A stretch of DNA of 64,000 nt from Gemmatimonadaceae bacterium. GTDB taxonomy: Bacteria > Gemmatimonadota > Gemmatimonadetes > Gemmatimonadales > Gemmatimonadaceae. The stretch is taken from contig DASXKV010000008.1 of assembly GCA_036496605.1 (NCBI GenBank), positions 26,449-90,448 of the forward strand. Reading direction: 5' to 3'. The notes under the pieces were generated by a model. The model made no database searches, was not told where the DNA came from, and saw only the letters and a list, made by a program, of their open reading frames with translations. The number at the start of each line of letters is the position of its first letter. Position 1 is the first letter of the stretch. The position numbers and the translations under genes are program-made. Of the stretch, positions 33,544 to 42,036 are shown one piece after another.

Positions 33544-33935
33544 GCTCTCATCCCACCGTTGTTGGTTCGTCCACTGTGCTGCCTGTCAGCCATTCCAACC
33601 CGTTGCGCTTGTCCAACCGCCGGACATGCGACGCCGTGCTCGCAGTACCATCCGTGTCTTCGATCCAGAAAGACGAGGTGGGCTTTGGCCGCCCCGTCCG
33701 CCGTCTCATCGACGCGAAATAACCGCTCGACCGACGTACCCTGTCCGCACTTCTCCTGCGCGTTGAGCTCCTTCACCCGAAACTGCGCCGCCAGCTTCTT
33801 CGCCACGGCCGGCTTCGGTTTGGCGCGGCTGCGCCCGCGATCGCTCGGTCTGCTTCCTCCGCGAGCGCCGGTCTTGCGATCGGGCTTCCGCTTTTGACGC
33901 TTGTTGCTCTGCCCCGATTTGTTGACTCGCGACAC
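33540..33935 (-). CDS. Small basic protein co-transcribed with the annealing protein
   Basis: 131 residues from GTG 33933-33935, chosen because AGGAG lies exactly 5 nt upstream; the ATG at 33948-33950 is part of a palindrome and lacks a binding site. The N-terminal half is extremely rich in K and R (NKRQKRKPDRKTG, RGRSRAKPKPAVAKK), suggesting nucleic-acid binding. The C-terminal half holds HGWYCEHGVACP, a possible metal site. No family recognised. Its stop overlaps the start of the annealing-protein gene, so the two are translated together. Confidence 0.6.
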   Translation of the reverse strand: MSRVNKSGQSNKRQKRKPDRKTGARGGSRPSDRGRSRAKPKPAVAKKLAAQFRVKELNAQEKCGQGTSVERLFRVDETADGAAKAHLVFLDRRHGWYCEHGVACPAVGQAQRVGMADRQHSGRTNNGGMRA

Positions 33936-34014
33936 CGCAACTCCTATCATCTGTTACAGATGTAAGTATTGTTCGGGGTTCGTTCGGTATCATATTATAG
34001 AGGGCGTGTTACAA
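33936..34014. promoter_or_regulatory. Divergent promoter with repeated candidate operator
   Basis: The 15-nt palindrome CATCTGTTACAGATG (33948-33962) lies just upstream of the minus-strand GTG start. The 11-mer TGTTACARATG occurs both inside it (33952-33962) and again at 34007-34017, running into the start codon of the HTH gene. A plus-strand promoter is visible: TTGTTC (33969-33974), 18 nt, TATTAT (33993-33998). AGAGGG at 33999-34004 is the ribosome-binding site for the HTH gene. Binding of the HTH protein to both sites, controlling both transcripts, is inferred. Confidence 0.65.
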
Positions 34015-34512
34015 ATGTCAACCCGCCGAAAACGATCACAGGCAGACGCCCTCGGCTTCCCCGATCTGACGCCACTCGGAAAGCACATCGAAGTGCTTCG
34101 CATCGGACGAGGCCTTTCGAAACAGCGCCTCGCTCGCTTTGCCAGCACCTCACGCCAGCAGATCTGGCGAGTGATGACGGGCAAGGCGGAGCTCACCGAT
34201 TCGCTGCGGCAGCGGTTGGCCCACGCGCTTCAGGTGGCGACCTCCGAGTTATCTCCGAACGCCAGCTCCCTCCCGAACGTTCGCGGCGCAACGACGCGAA
34301 ACGCGCCGAGCATCGGTATCTCGCTCGAGACATATCTGGCGGCGCCAGCGCTCGCCGAGCGAACTCTGCGCACACTGCCTAACGGCGAAGCGGGACGCGA
34401 GCTCAAGCGGGCAATCCTCACCGCGCTCGAAGACCTCGCGATACAACATCACATCGCGCTGCCGGCGGAGTTTTTCGATCTCCGTCGTCGCGTCCTTACC
34501 GACGAGCTGTAA
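34015..34512 (+). CDS. HTH-domain (XRE-like) regulator
   Basis: 165 residues. Residues 20-80 form a helix-turn-helix of the Cro/CI type (HIEVLRIGRGLSKQRLARFA, STSRQQIWRVMTGKAELTDS, RQRLAHALQV). The rest is a helical region without a recognised domain (ISLETYLAAPALAERTLRTL). The ATG at 34015 has AGAGGG 10 nt upstream and a good promoter. It faces the small basic protein and annealing-protein genes across 79 bp, a typical phage-like repressor arrangement. Confidence 0.8.
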   Translation: MSTRRKRSQADALGFPDLTPLGKHIEVLRIGRGLSKQRLARFASTSRQQIWRVMTGKAELTDSLRQRLAHALQVATSELSPNASSLPNVRGATTRNAPSIGISLETYLAAPALAERTLRTLPNGEAGRELKRAILTALEDLAIQHHIALPAEFFDLRRRVLTDEL

Positions 34513-34577
34513 GGTGTCCTCGAGGCTGGCGCGCCTTGTGCACGAACCGCGCTGACATCCCTCGAGCGAGCGCACCG

Positions 34578-35135
34578 ATGGAAACTGGAATCGATTTTCT
34601 GAGGACTCAAGTCGACAACGCCGTCGCGCAACATGACGCGTTTCTTCGCGCCGTCGTCGATCACGAGTCGCAAGCCCAGGATGCACGCTTTCGAGATCTC
34701 TGTGCGCGCCACATTCCGCGGATGCGCGAGCATCAGCGCATGCTCGACGATTTCCAGCGGGCCATCGCCGCTCCGGTTGGACAGGGGAGTCCGCTCGACA
34801 ACATTGGCGGCGCGCTGAAACGCGCCGCTGGAACGGCATTCGGAATGGCGAGAGAGTTGGCAGATGCTCCGCGCCAGAGCGATTACGCGCGCCTCGTTGG
34901 CGATATCGTGATGGCTCGTCAGGCGGAAGACACCTTCAAAACGTTCCGTGATGGCGGTCGACAGCTCGGCATTCAACAGCTCGCCGATCTCGGCGCCGTT
35001 GGTGAGCGGCATCACGATGACTACGTCAATGAAGCGAATCATCTCGTGCAACAGATGTTCGTGGAAAATGCACGTGGCGCGGAGCACGTCATTGCATCGT
35101 CGACGACGCGGTCCCACGACGTGGGCGCACCGTGA
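34578..35135 (+). CDS. Predicted helical-bundle protein
   Basis: 185 residues from ATG 34578 (a GTG at 34536 is possible but adds an unlikely N-terminus). It reads as four or five long helices with His/Glu/Asp in register: VVDHESQAQDARFRDLCARH, HQRMLDDFQRAIA, DYARLVGDIVMARQAEDTF and ERHHDDYVNEANHLVQQMF. This resembles ferritin-like or DUF892-like bundles, but the metal-ligand ExxH pattern is not convincing. No signal peptide. Stands alone between the HTH gene and the lysine operon. Confidence 0.5.
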   Translation: METGIDFLRTQVDNAVAQHDAFLRAVVDHESQAQDARFRDLCARHIPRMREHQRMLDDFQRAIAAPVGQGSPLDNIGGALKRAAGTAFGMARELADAPRQSDYARLVGDIVMARQAEDTFKTFRDGGRQLGIQQLADLGAVGERHHDDYVNEANHLVQQMFVENARGAEHVIASSTTRSHDVGAP

Positions 35136-35239
35136 GCGGTGCTTCTGACGTAGCGAAGGCTGATGTTGGAGAGCCATAGCGGTCCCGAATAGCGAAATAC
35201 TACTGCCTCCGTTGATTTGGCTCTGCTAGCTTTTGCGTC

Positions 35240-36235
35240 ATGACTGACGTCGTGGCGCTCGCGGCGGAGCTTCTGGCAATCGATTCATCGACCGGCGCCG
35301 AAAGTGGCGCGATCGATTTCGTGGCGCGTTGGCTGATTGCACGCGGCTGGAATGTGAATCTTCAGGAAGTCACCCGTGGTCGAGCCAACGTCTGGGCCAC
35401 TCGCGGTGGGCGCGGCGTCACCCTGTCGACGCACCTCGATACCGTACCGCCATATCTTCCGCCGCGGCTCCAGGGTGATCGCCTCACCGGCCGTGGCGCG
35501 GCGGACGCAAAGGGAATTGCGGCCGCGATGCTGAGCGCCGCCGATCGACTCGCCCAGAGCGGGGAGGAACGCGTCGACCTCTTGTTCGTCGTTGGTGAGG
35601 AGAAGGGGTCCGACGGCGCCCGAACCGCCAATCGGCTTCCGGCGACGAGCCGCTTTCTCGTCAACGGCGAGCCGACGGAGAGCAAGCTTGCGAGCGGCGC
35701 GAAGGGCTCGCAGCGTGTAACGGTGCGCATCCGTGGCAAGCCCGCGCATTCGGCGTACGCACATCTCGGGCGCTCGGCGATCGAGCCAATGCTGGCGTTG
35801 TTGCCGACGATTCATAATCTCTCATTACCGACCGACTCTGTGCTGGGCGACACGACGGTGAACATCGGAACGATTCGTGGCGGCACGGAGGCAAATATCG
35901 TCCCTGCCCTGTGCGAGTCGGAGGTGATGTTTCGTCTGGTTGGACCGGTCGAGCCGCTGCGCGAGATGCTCGTCGAGTGGTCACGCGGAACGGCGGAGCT
36001 GGAGTGGGGCTCATTTATCCCCGCACAGCATTTTCATACTATCAGTGGCTTCGATGTCGCTCCCGTCGCCTATACAACGGACATACCGCTCCTCAGCCGA
36101 TGGGGAACGCCGCTACTCTTCGGACCCGGTTCCATTCACGTTGCGCATACGCCTGACGAGTACGTCGACGTCCGCGAGCTCCGCGCGGCCGTGGACTCGT
36201 ACGATCGGATCGTCAGATCCCTCCTCGCGAGTTGA
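35240..36235 (+). CDS. dapE: M20-family amidohydrolase, probably succinyl-diaminopimelate desuccinylase
   Basis: 331 residues. Di-zinc M20 motifs: STHLDTVPP (metal H and catalytic D), GRGAADAKG (bridging D), VVGEEKGSDG (catalytic and metal E), and a C-terminal HVAHTPDEYVD histidine. The family also includes ArgE and LysK. I favour DapE because the gene heads an operon with dapB, dapA and the succinylase dapD, whose product pathway needs a desuccinylase. It removes succinate from N-succinyl-LL-DAP. The TTG/ATG starts of asd sit on its stop codon. Confidence 0.75.
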   Translation: MTDVVALAAELLAIDSSTGAESGAIDFVARWLIARGWNVNLQEVTRGRANVWATRGGRGVTLSTHLDTVPPYLPPRLQGDRLTGRGAADAKGIAAAMLSAADRLAQSGEERVDLLFVVGEEKGSDGARTANRLPATSRFLVNGEPTESKLASGAKGSQRVTVRIRGKPAHSAYAHLGRSAIEPMLALLPTIHNLSLPTDSVLGDTTVNIGTIRGGTEANIVPALCESEVMFRLVGPVEPLREMLVEWSRGTAELEWGSFIPAQHFHTISGFDVAPVAYTTDIPLLSRWGTPLLFGPGSIHVAHTPDEYVDVRELRAAVDSYDRIVRSLLAS

Positions 36236-36237
36236 TT

Positions 36238-37329
36238 ATGGCCCCATCAAGCTCTCGACACCGTGATGGCAGTGGCGAACGACGCCGCGTCGCCGTCCTT
36301 GGTGCGACAGGTGCTGTCGGACAGAGGTTCGTCCGGCTTCTCGAGAACCATCCGTGGTTCGAGATCGCGGAGCTGGCGGCATCCGAGCGGTCTGCAGGAC
36401 GCGCGTACGGCGAGGCGGTGCGTTGGGTAACGCCGGGGCAGATGCCCAGGAGCCTTGCGGGTAAGACGATCGTCGCTTGCGATCCCTCAGCGGTGTCCTC
36501 CGACATCGTATTTTCGGCGCTCGACTCGAGCGTCGCCGGCGACGCCGAGATGGCATTCGCGCGGGCGGGCAAGACGGTCTTGACGAATGCGAAGAACCAC
36601 CGCATGGCGCCAGACGTGCCACTCGTCATTGCCGAGGTGAATCCAGGGCACCTTCGGGTGCTCCAGTCGCAACGACGGCAGCGAAAGTGGAGCGGTGCCA
36701 TCATCGCGAACGGCAACTGTTCTGCAATCGTGACGACGCTTGCGCTCGCGCCCATTCATGAGCGTTTTGGAATCAGCGAGGTTTTCGTTTCGACGATGCA
36801 GGCGGTGTCGGGCGCGGGCTATCCCGGCGTGCCGTCGTTGGACATTCTCGGAAACGTGATTCCTTTCATCAACGACGAGGAGGACAAGCTCGAAAGCGAA
36901 GTGCGGAAGTTCCTCGGCACCGCTGCGAGCGATGAGATCGACCTCGCGCCGATGACCGTGAGCGCACACTGCAATCGCGTTCCCGTCGAGACGGGCCACA
37001 CGGTTTGCGTCTCCGTGCGATTGCGCGAGCGCGCGAGTGCGCAGGAAGTCGAGGATGCGATTCGTCAATGGCAAGGCGCGCCCGAGGCGCGTGGTCTCCC
37101 TTCCTCGCCAGAGGCGGCGGTCGAGGTGAGTGATCTCCCGGATCGCCCGCAGCCACGACGCGACGTGATGCGAGGTAACGGCATGACCGTCACCGTTGGT
37201 CGTATACGACCGGATACGCTATTCGACGTCAAGCTGGTTGCGACGGGCGATAACGTCGTTCGCGGCGCCGCTGGTGCGTCGGTGTTGAACGCCGAGCTAA
37301 TGGTGAACTGCGGCTTGCTGCCGCGGTGA
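36238..37329 (+). CDS. asd: Aspartate-semialdehyde dehydrogenase, archaeal/fungal type
   Basis: Reduces aspartyl phosphate to aspartate semialdehyde, the branch point to lysine, threonine and methionine. 363 residues from ATG 36238 (TTG 36232 overlapping the dapE stop is also possible). NADP motif: VLGATGAVGQRF; catalytic cysteine in NGNCSAI; substrate arginine/histidine region in AHCNRVPVETGHT. These features belong to the archaeal/fungal-like subgroup rather than the E. coli type. It lies 2 nt after dapE and 4 nt before lysC. Confidence 0.94.
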   Translation: MAPSSSRHRDGSGERRRVAVLGATGAVGQRFVRLLENHPWFEIAELAASERSAGRAYGEAVRWVTPGQMPRSLAGKTIVACDPSAVSSDIVFSALDSSVAGDAEMAFARAGKTVLTNAKNHRMAPDVPLVIAEVNPGHLRVLQSQRRQRKWSGAIIANGNCSAIVTTLALAPIHERFGISEVFVSTMQAVSGAGYPGVPSLDILGNVIPFINDEEDKLESEVRKFLGTAASDEIDLAPMTVSAHCNRVPVETGHTVCVSVRLRERASAQEVEDAIRQWQGAPEARGLPSSPEAAVEVSDLPDRPQPRRDVMRGNGMTVTVGRIRPDTLFDVKLVATGDNVVRGAAGASVLNAELMVNCGLLPR

Positions 37330-37333
37330 CGCG

Positions 37334-38695
37334 GTGCTCGTCGTCAAGTTCGGCGGCACCTCGGTCGGAGATGCGGAGGCGATTCGACGCGCCGCGTCGA
37401 TCGTCGTTTCGCGGCGTGAACGTCAACCCATCGTCGTCGTGTCGGCCATGGCGGGCGTGACGAATGCGCTTCTCGCAATCGCCGAGCAATCGTCGCGTGG
37501 CCAGCTGATTGGCGCGATTCGAAGCATCGAGGGATTGCGCGATCGTCACATGGAGGAGGCGGAGCGCCTGCTCGGCGACACGACTGAGTGCGCGGAGGTC
37601 TGCGGAGAGATGAGCGTGATGATCGACGAGCTCGCGCATCTCACCGAAGCACTCAATACGTTAGGCGACGTGACGCCAAGAAGCCTCGATGCAATCGCCG
37701 CATACGGCGAACAGCTGTCGTCTCAGCTTGTCGTCGCTGCCTTCCGCCAGTGTGGCGTGCCGGCGGAACACGTCGACGCCCGGGAGATCATGATCACCGA
37801 CGATGCCTTCACGCGCGCCGAGCCCGATGTCGACGCGATCGGCGAAACGTCGCAGCGCCTCCTCGCGCCGCTCGCGCGTGATGGGCGCGTGCCGGTGATG
37901 GGTGGGTTCATCGGATCGACGACGCGTCACCTAACGACGACCCTGGGTCGGGGCGGATCCGACTACAGCGCGGCACTCGTCGGCGCCGCGCTCCAGGTCG
38001 AGGCGATCGAGATCTGGACCGACGTCGACGGCATGCTCACGGCCGATCCGCGCGTCGTCGAAGGCGCGCGATTGCTCGATCGTGTCGGCTTCGACGAGGC
38101 ATCCGAGCTCGCTTCGTTCGGCGCGAAAGTGCTGCACCCGATGACGATTTATCCCGCCGTGCGGCTCGGCATTCCGGTCTTCGTCCTGAACTCGCGTCGG
38201 CCCGAAGGGAAGGGGACGCTCATCACCTTCGATGCTCCGCGGCGGCCGGTGACGGCAATCGCGGGCAAGAGCGGCGTCACTCTCATCAGGCTGCGCACGC
38301 CACGAATGCTTCTCACGGAAGGCTTTCTGCGCACGACGTTCGATGTCTTTCATCGTCATCGCACATCGGTGGATGTCGTCGCCACGTCGGAGGTCTCCGT
38401 GTCCCTCACCATCGATGATGCCTCACGACTCGACGCGCTGCTTCCCGATTTGCGCGAGCTCGGTGACGTCGCGATCGAACGCAATCGCGGAATCGTCGCC
38501 GTGGTCGGCGCCGAGCTGAGCGCAGGAGGCGCGCATATGGCGCGGGCGCTCCAGGCCGTGCACGATACGCCGATTCACATGCTCTCATTGAGTGCCACCG
38601 GCATCAATCTCACGATCGTCGTTGACGCGGAGCAGGTCACGCCGGTGATGCGACGTCTCCACGATGAGTTTTTCGGCGAGGCCGCGTCGGCATGA
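37334..38695 (+). CDS. lysC: Aspartate kinase
   Basis: First step of the aspartate family pathway. 453 residues from GTG 37334. Kinase motifs: VVKFGGTSVGD at the N-terminus, GRGGSDYSAALVGAAL (about 206-221), and WTDVDGMLTADPR. Two C-terminal ACT domains (about 300-450) suggest feedback inhibition by lysine or threonine. The length fits the monofunctional LysC class with catalytic and regulatory parts in one chain. The stop overlaps the dapB ATG (ATGA). Confidence 0.95.
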   Translation: MLVVKFGGTSVGDAEAIRRAASIVVSRRERQPIVVVSAMAGVTNALLAIAEQSSRGQLIGAIRSIEGLRDRHMEEAERLLGDTTECAEVCGEMSVMIDELAHLTEALNTLGDVTPRSLDAIAAYGEQLSSQLVVAAFRQCGVPAEHVDAREIMITDDAFTRAEPDVDAIGETSQRLLAPLARDGRVPVMGGFIGSTTRHLTTTLGRGGSDYSAALVGAALQVEAIEIWTDVDGMLTADPRVVEGARLLDRVGFDEASELASFGAKVLHPMTIYPAVRLGIPVFVLNSRRPEGKGTLITFDAPRRPVTAIAGKSGVTLIRLRTPRMLLTEGFLRTTFDVFHRHRTSVDVVATSEVSVSLTIDDASRLDALLPDLRELGDVAIERNRGIVAVVGAELSAGGAHMARALQAVHDTPIHMLSLSATGINLTIVVDAEQVTPVMRRLHDEFFGEAASA

Positions 38696-39414
38696 ACGCA
38701 CGCCGCAAGCTGGCGCTCATCGGTATGGGAAAGATGGGCCGCGTGATCGAGCAGCTCGCGTCTGAGCGCGGTTGGGAGGTCGTCGCCCGAATCGGCGCCG
38801 ACACGAATCGCGATGGCGCCGGGGTGACTCGCGCTTTACTGAAGAGTGCCGACGTCGCGATCGAGTTTACGACGCCGAAGGCGGCAGGGGCGAATATTCG
38901 AGCGGCGGTCGCGGCTCGATGTCCGATCGTGGTCGGCACAACGGGCTGGTTCGGCGAGCTCCCGGCGCTCTCGGAGTGGGTCGCGCAGCGTGGGGGCGCG
39001 CTCCTCACCGCGGCGAACTTTTCACTCGGCGTCAACGCGTTCGAGCAGATCGTCGCGGTCGCTTCGCGTTTGCTGAGTAGCGTCGCAGGCTTCGACGCGC
39101 ACCTCGTCGAAACGCATCACGCGGCAAAGAAGGATGCGCCGTCTGGCACCGCGATCACGCTGCGCGCGGCGGCCGCTCGCACCTGGCCGCGAGAAATTCC
39201 AATCACGAGCATTCGGATCGGATCGGTGCCGGGCACGCACGAGCTTGTGTTCGACGCTCCGTTCGAAACCGTGACGCTGGCACACGTCGCGCGCGACCGG
39301 CGAGTGTTCGCCGAGGGCGCCCTGGTTGCGGCGGCCTGGCTCATCGGGCGAACGGGCGTGTTCACGATGCGTGACGTGCTCGACGGCGGACACTCGCGCG
39401 CGGGAGAAACATGA
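38692..39414 (+). CDS. dapB: 4-hydroxy-tetrahydrodipicolinate reductase
   Basis: 240 residues. NAD(P)-binding motif LIGMGKMGRVIEQL, then FTTPKAAGAN, VGTTGW and the substrate/active site ETHHAAKKDAPSGTA with the catalytic His-His and Lys. It is slightly shorter than E. coli DapB, and the loop before the active site is compact. It overlaps lysC and dapA by 4 nt on both sides, so expression is tightly coupled. Confidence 0.95.
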   Translation: MNARRKLALIGMGKMGRVIEQLASERGWEVVARIGADTNRDGAGVTRALLKSADVAIEFTTPKAAGANIRAAVAARCPIVVGTTGWFGELPALSEWVAQRGGALLTAANFSLGVNAFEQIVAVASRLLSSVAGFDAHLVETHHAAKKDAPSGTAITLRAAAARTWPREIPITSIRIGSVPGTHELVFDAPFETVTLAHVARDRRVFAEGALVAAAWLIGRTGVFTMRDVLDGGHSRAGET

Positions 39415-40298
39415 CGACGCGACTGACAGGCTGTGGGACGGCGCTCGTAACGCCCTTTGCGCGCGACGGCTCGATCGACGAGCGGGCGCTGCGGTCGCTT
39501 GTCGACTGGCAGCTCGCCGAAGGCGTACATTTCCTCGTACCCTGCGGCAGCACGGGCGAAGCGGCAACGATGACGCCCGATGAACAACGACGTGTGATCG
39601 AGATCGTGGTCGAGGTGGCGAGAGGCCGTGTCCCGATCATCGCTGGAGCGGCATCGAACGATACGCAGCGCGCGATCGCTCTCTCCAAGGGAGCGAAGGC
39701 AGCCGGTGCGAGCCACCTCCTGCACACGTCGCCGATGTACAACAAGCCGCCGCAACGTGGAATCGTTGCGCATTATCGTGCCATTGCCGACGCCGTCGAT
39801 CTCCCGATCGTCGTGTACAACATACCCGGTCGCACGGGGAGCAATGTCGAGGCAAAGACGACGCTCGCGCTCGCGGCGACGCCTGGGATCGTCGCGGTGA
39901 AGGAAGCGTCCGGCAATCTTGGACAGATCACGGACATTCTTCGCGATCGGCCGCCGGGATTCAGCGTCCTCTCGGGCGACGACGAGATGACCCTTGCCGT
40001 GATGGCGGCCGGCGGCGACGGCATCGTCTCGGTCGTCTCCAACGCCACGCCCCGTCTGATGCGCGAGCTGTGTGAATGCATGCTCGTGGGTAACATCGCC
40101 GACGCGCGCGAACGACATTTTCGTTTGCTCCCGTGGATGCGGGCGGCGTTCGTCGAGTCGAATCCGTTGCCGGTGAAGGCGGCGCTCGCGATGATGCGAA
40201 AGATCGAAAATGTGCTGCGTCTGCCGCTCGTGCCGATGGACGAGAAGCATGCGGGGAGCGTTCGTGGAGCGCTCGCGGCGGCGGGAGTCGCGATGTGA
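39411..40298 (+). CDS. dapA: 4-hydroxy-tetrahydrodipicolinate synthase
   Basis: 295 residues, TIM-barrel lyase that condenses pyruvate with aspartate semialdehyde. Motifs: [19 protein letters not shown], the substrate loop [10 protein letters not shown], the tyrosine in [10 protein letters not shown], and the Schiff-base lysine in [13 protein letters not shown]. The GTG of dapD overlaps its stop codon. It operates upstream of DapB although its gene follows dapB. Confidence 0.96.
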   Translation: MTTRLTGCGTALVTPFARDGSIDERALRSLVDWQLAEGVHFLVPCGSTGEAATMTPDEQRRVIEIVVEVARGRVPIIAGAASNDTQRAIALSKGAKAAGASHLLHTSPMYNKPPQRGIVAHYRAIADAVDLPIVVYNIPGRTGSNVEAKTTLALAATPGIVAVKEASGNLGQITDILRDRPPGFSVLSGDDEMTLAVMAAGGDGIVSVVSNATPRLMRELCECMLVGNIADARERHFRLLPWMRAAFVESNPLPVKAALAMMRKIENVLRLPLVPMDEKHAGSVRGALAAAGVAM

Positions 40299-41173
40299 GC
40301 AAAGCATCAACGAGCCACGACCTGCTCGCTCGTCGCATCGCCGAGCTGAGCGCCGTCTCGAGCTCCGGCGCAATGCCTAACGACGCCGAGGAGGTCGTCG
40401 ACGCGCTGCTGCGGGCGCTCGAGGCGGGTGACGTGCGCGCCGCCGAGCGAAGCGACCAGGGCGCGTGGCACGCGGTGTCCTGGGTGAAGCAAGGCATCCT
40501 GCTCGGCTTCCGCATCGGACAAGTCATCGACATGACGAGCTACGACGACCGAGGCGCGCCGGCGCGTTTCTTCTTCTTCGACAAGCATACGTATCCGCCG
40601 CACGGCTTCGATCTCACGGACGGCGTACGCATCGTGCCCGGCGGCTCGTCGATTCGCCGCGGAGCGTACCTCGCGCCTGGCGTCGTGTGTATGCCGCCGA
40701 TGTACGTCAACGTCGGTGCGTACGTTGGCAAGAACACGATGGTCGATTCGCACGCACTGGTTGGTTCATGCGCGCAGATCGGCGAACGCGTTCACTTGAG
40801 TGCGGCGGCACAGATCGGCGGCGTCCTCGAGCCGGTGAGCGCAACACCGGTCGTGATCGAAGACGATGTCCTCGTCGGCGGCAATTGTGGCGTTTATGAG
40901 GGCACGATCGTTCGTGAGCGTGCGGTGCTGGCCGCCGGCGTGATTCTCACACGCGGAACACCGGTGTTCGACCTCGTGCGTGAAACGGTGTATCGCGGGG
41001 ACGCGCATCAAGCGCTCGAGATACCAGCGGGCGCCGTCGTCGTTCCCGGTGCGCGTCAGATCCGCGGCGAATGGGCCGCGCGCGAAGGGTTGTCCCTTCA
41101 GACGCCCGTCATCGTGAAATACCGTGACGAACAGACGGATCTCGCGACCACCCTCGAAGAATGGCTGCGATGA
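40295..41173 (+). CDS. dapD: Tetrahydrodipicolinate N-succinyltransferase
   Basis: Transfers succinyl from succinyl-CoA to tetrahydrodipicolinate, committing this organism to the succinylase branch. GTG 40295 (overlapping the dapA stop) gives 292 residues. It shows [20 protein letters not shown] and a left-handed beta-helix of hexapeptide repeats (about 120-230: [38 protein letters not shown]), as in trimeric DapD. The operon thus holds lysC, asd, dapA, dapB, dapD and probably dapE; dapC, dapF and lysA are not in the window. Confidence 0.93.
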   Translation: MSKASTSHDLLARRIAELSAVSSSGAMPNDAEEVVDALLRALEAGDVRAAERSDQGAWHAVSWVKQGILLGFRIGQVIDMTSYDDRGAPARFFFFDKHTYPPHGFDLTDGVRIVPGGSSIRRGAYLAPGVVCMPPMYVNVGAYVGKNTMVDSHALVGSCAQIGERVHLSAAAQIGGVLEPVSATPVVIEDDVLVGGNCGVYEGTIVRERAVLAAGVILTRGTPVFDLVRETVYRGDAHQALEIPAGAVVVPGARQIRGEWAAREGLSLQTPVIVKYRDEQTDLATTLEEWLR

Positions 41174-42036
41174 TCTCTCGGCCACCCGACGCGGAGGTTG
41201 CCATCATCGGCCTCGGCGTCATTGGAGGTTCGGTCGCCTTACGACTTCGGGATCGCGGGACGGCAGTTCGCGGTTTCAGCACAAGCGTGTCGGACAGGGC
41301 CGAGGCAGAGCACGCGGGTGTCGCGGTGTCACCGACGGTCGATGGTGCGGTGCGAGACGTGGGACTCGTTCTGATCGCGGTGCCGCTCGATCGCATTTCG
41401 GCGGTCGCCGGTCACGTGATGGGTGCCGCGCCGCAGAGCGCGACGATGCTTCACGCCGGCAGTTTGCAGCGTTCCGAAGCGTTGCAGGCGCTGCCGGAGA
41501 TTGCGGCGAGACTCATTGGCACGCACCCCTTGGCTGGAAGCCACACGACCGGTTTCGCGGGCGCACGCGCCGATCTCTTTCGCGACGCGACCGTTTTTGT
41601 CGAGCAGCGTGCGGATGCGCGGCAACGAGAGGCCGCTGAATTTTTCTGGAGCATGGCTGGTGCCCGGCGCATCGAGTACGCCACCGCGGCGGCGCACGAC
41701 GATGCGATGTCGCGGATCAGCCACCTGCCACAGCTGGCGTCCACGGCACTTGGCGCGACGCTCGCCGACATTCTGGAGCAGGCGCCTGACGAGCACCGGG
41801 TGAACCCGGGACCGGGGGCGCGGGACGCCACGCGACTCGCGATGAGCTCACTCGAGATGTGGCAACCGCTACTCGAGCGGGCGCCGACGGCGACCGTCGA
41901 CGCGCTCCGCGCTCTGGAGGGCAACGTCCATCGTCTGCGCATCGCGCTCGAGGAACGGGACTGGCCCCTGTTGCGGGAGCTGTGGACACGTGGACAACAG
42001 TGGCGCGCGACGCTCGAACACGGAGAGCTGACGTGA
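41170..42036 (+). CDS. tyrA: Prephenate dehydrogenase
   Basis: Oxidative decarboxylation of prephenate (or arogenate) to the tyrosine precursor. I choose ATG 41170, which overlaps the dapD stop (ATGA) like the other junctions here; ATG 41161 is the alternative. 288 residues. Rossmann motif [15 protein letters not shown] at the N-terminus, then [15 protein letters not shown], a signature of the family. No chorismate mutase or ACT domain is fused. NAD versus NADP use is undecided. Confidence 0.9.
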   Translation: MISRPPDAEVAIIGLGVIGGSVALRLRDRGTAVRGFSTSVSDRAEAEHAGVAVSPTVDGAVRDVGLVLIAVPLDRISAVAGHVMGAAPQSATMLHAGSLQRSEALQALPEIAARLIGTHPLAGSHTTGFAGARADLFRDATVFVEQRADARQREAAEFFWSMAGARRIEYATAAAHDDAMSRISHLPQLASTALGATLADILEQAPDEHRVNPGPGARDATRLAMSSLEMWQPLLERAPTATVDALRALEGNVHRLRIALEERDWPLLRELWTRGQQWRATLEHGELT

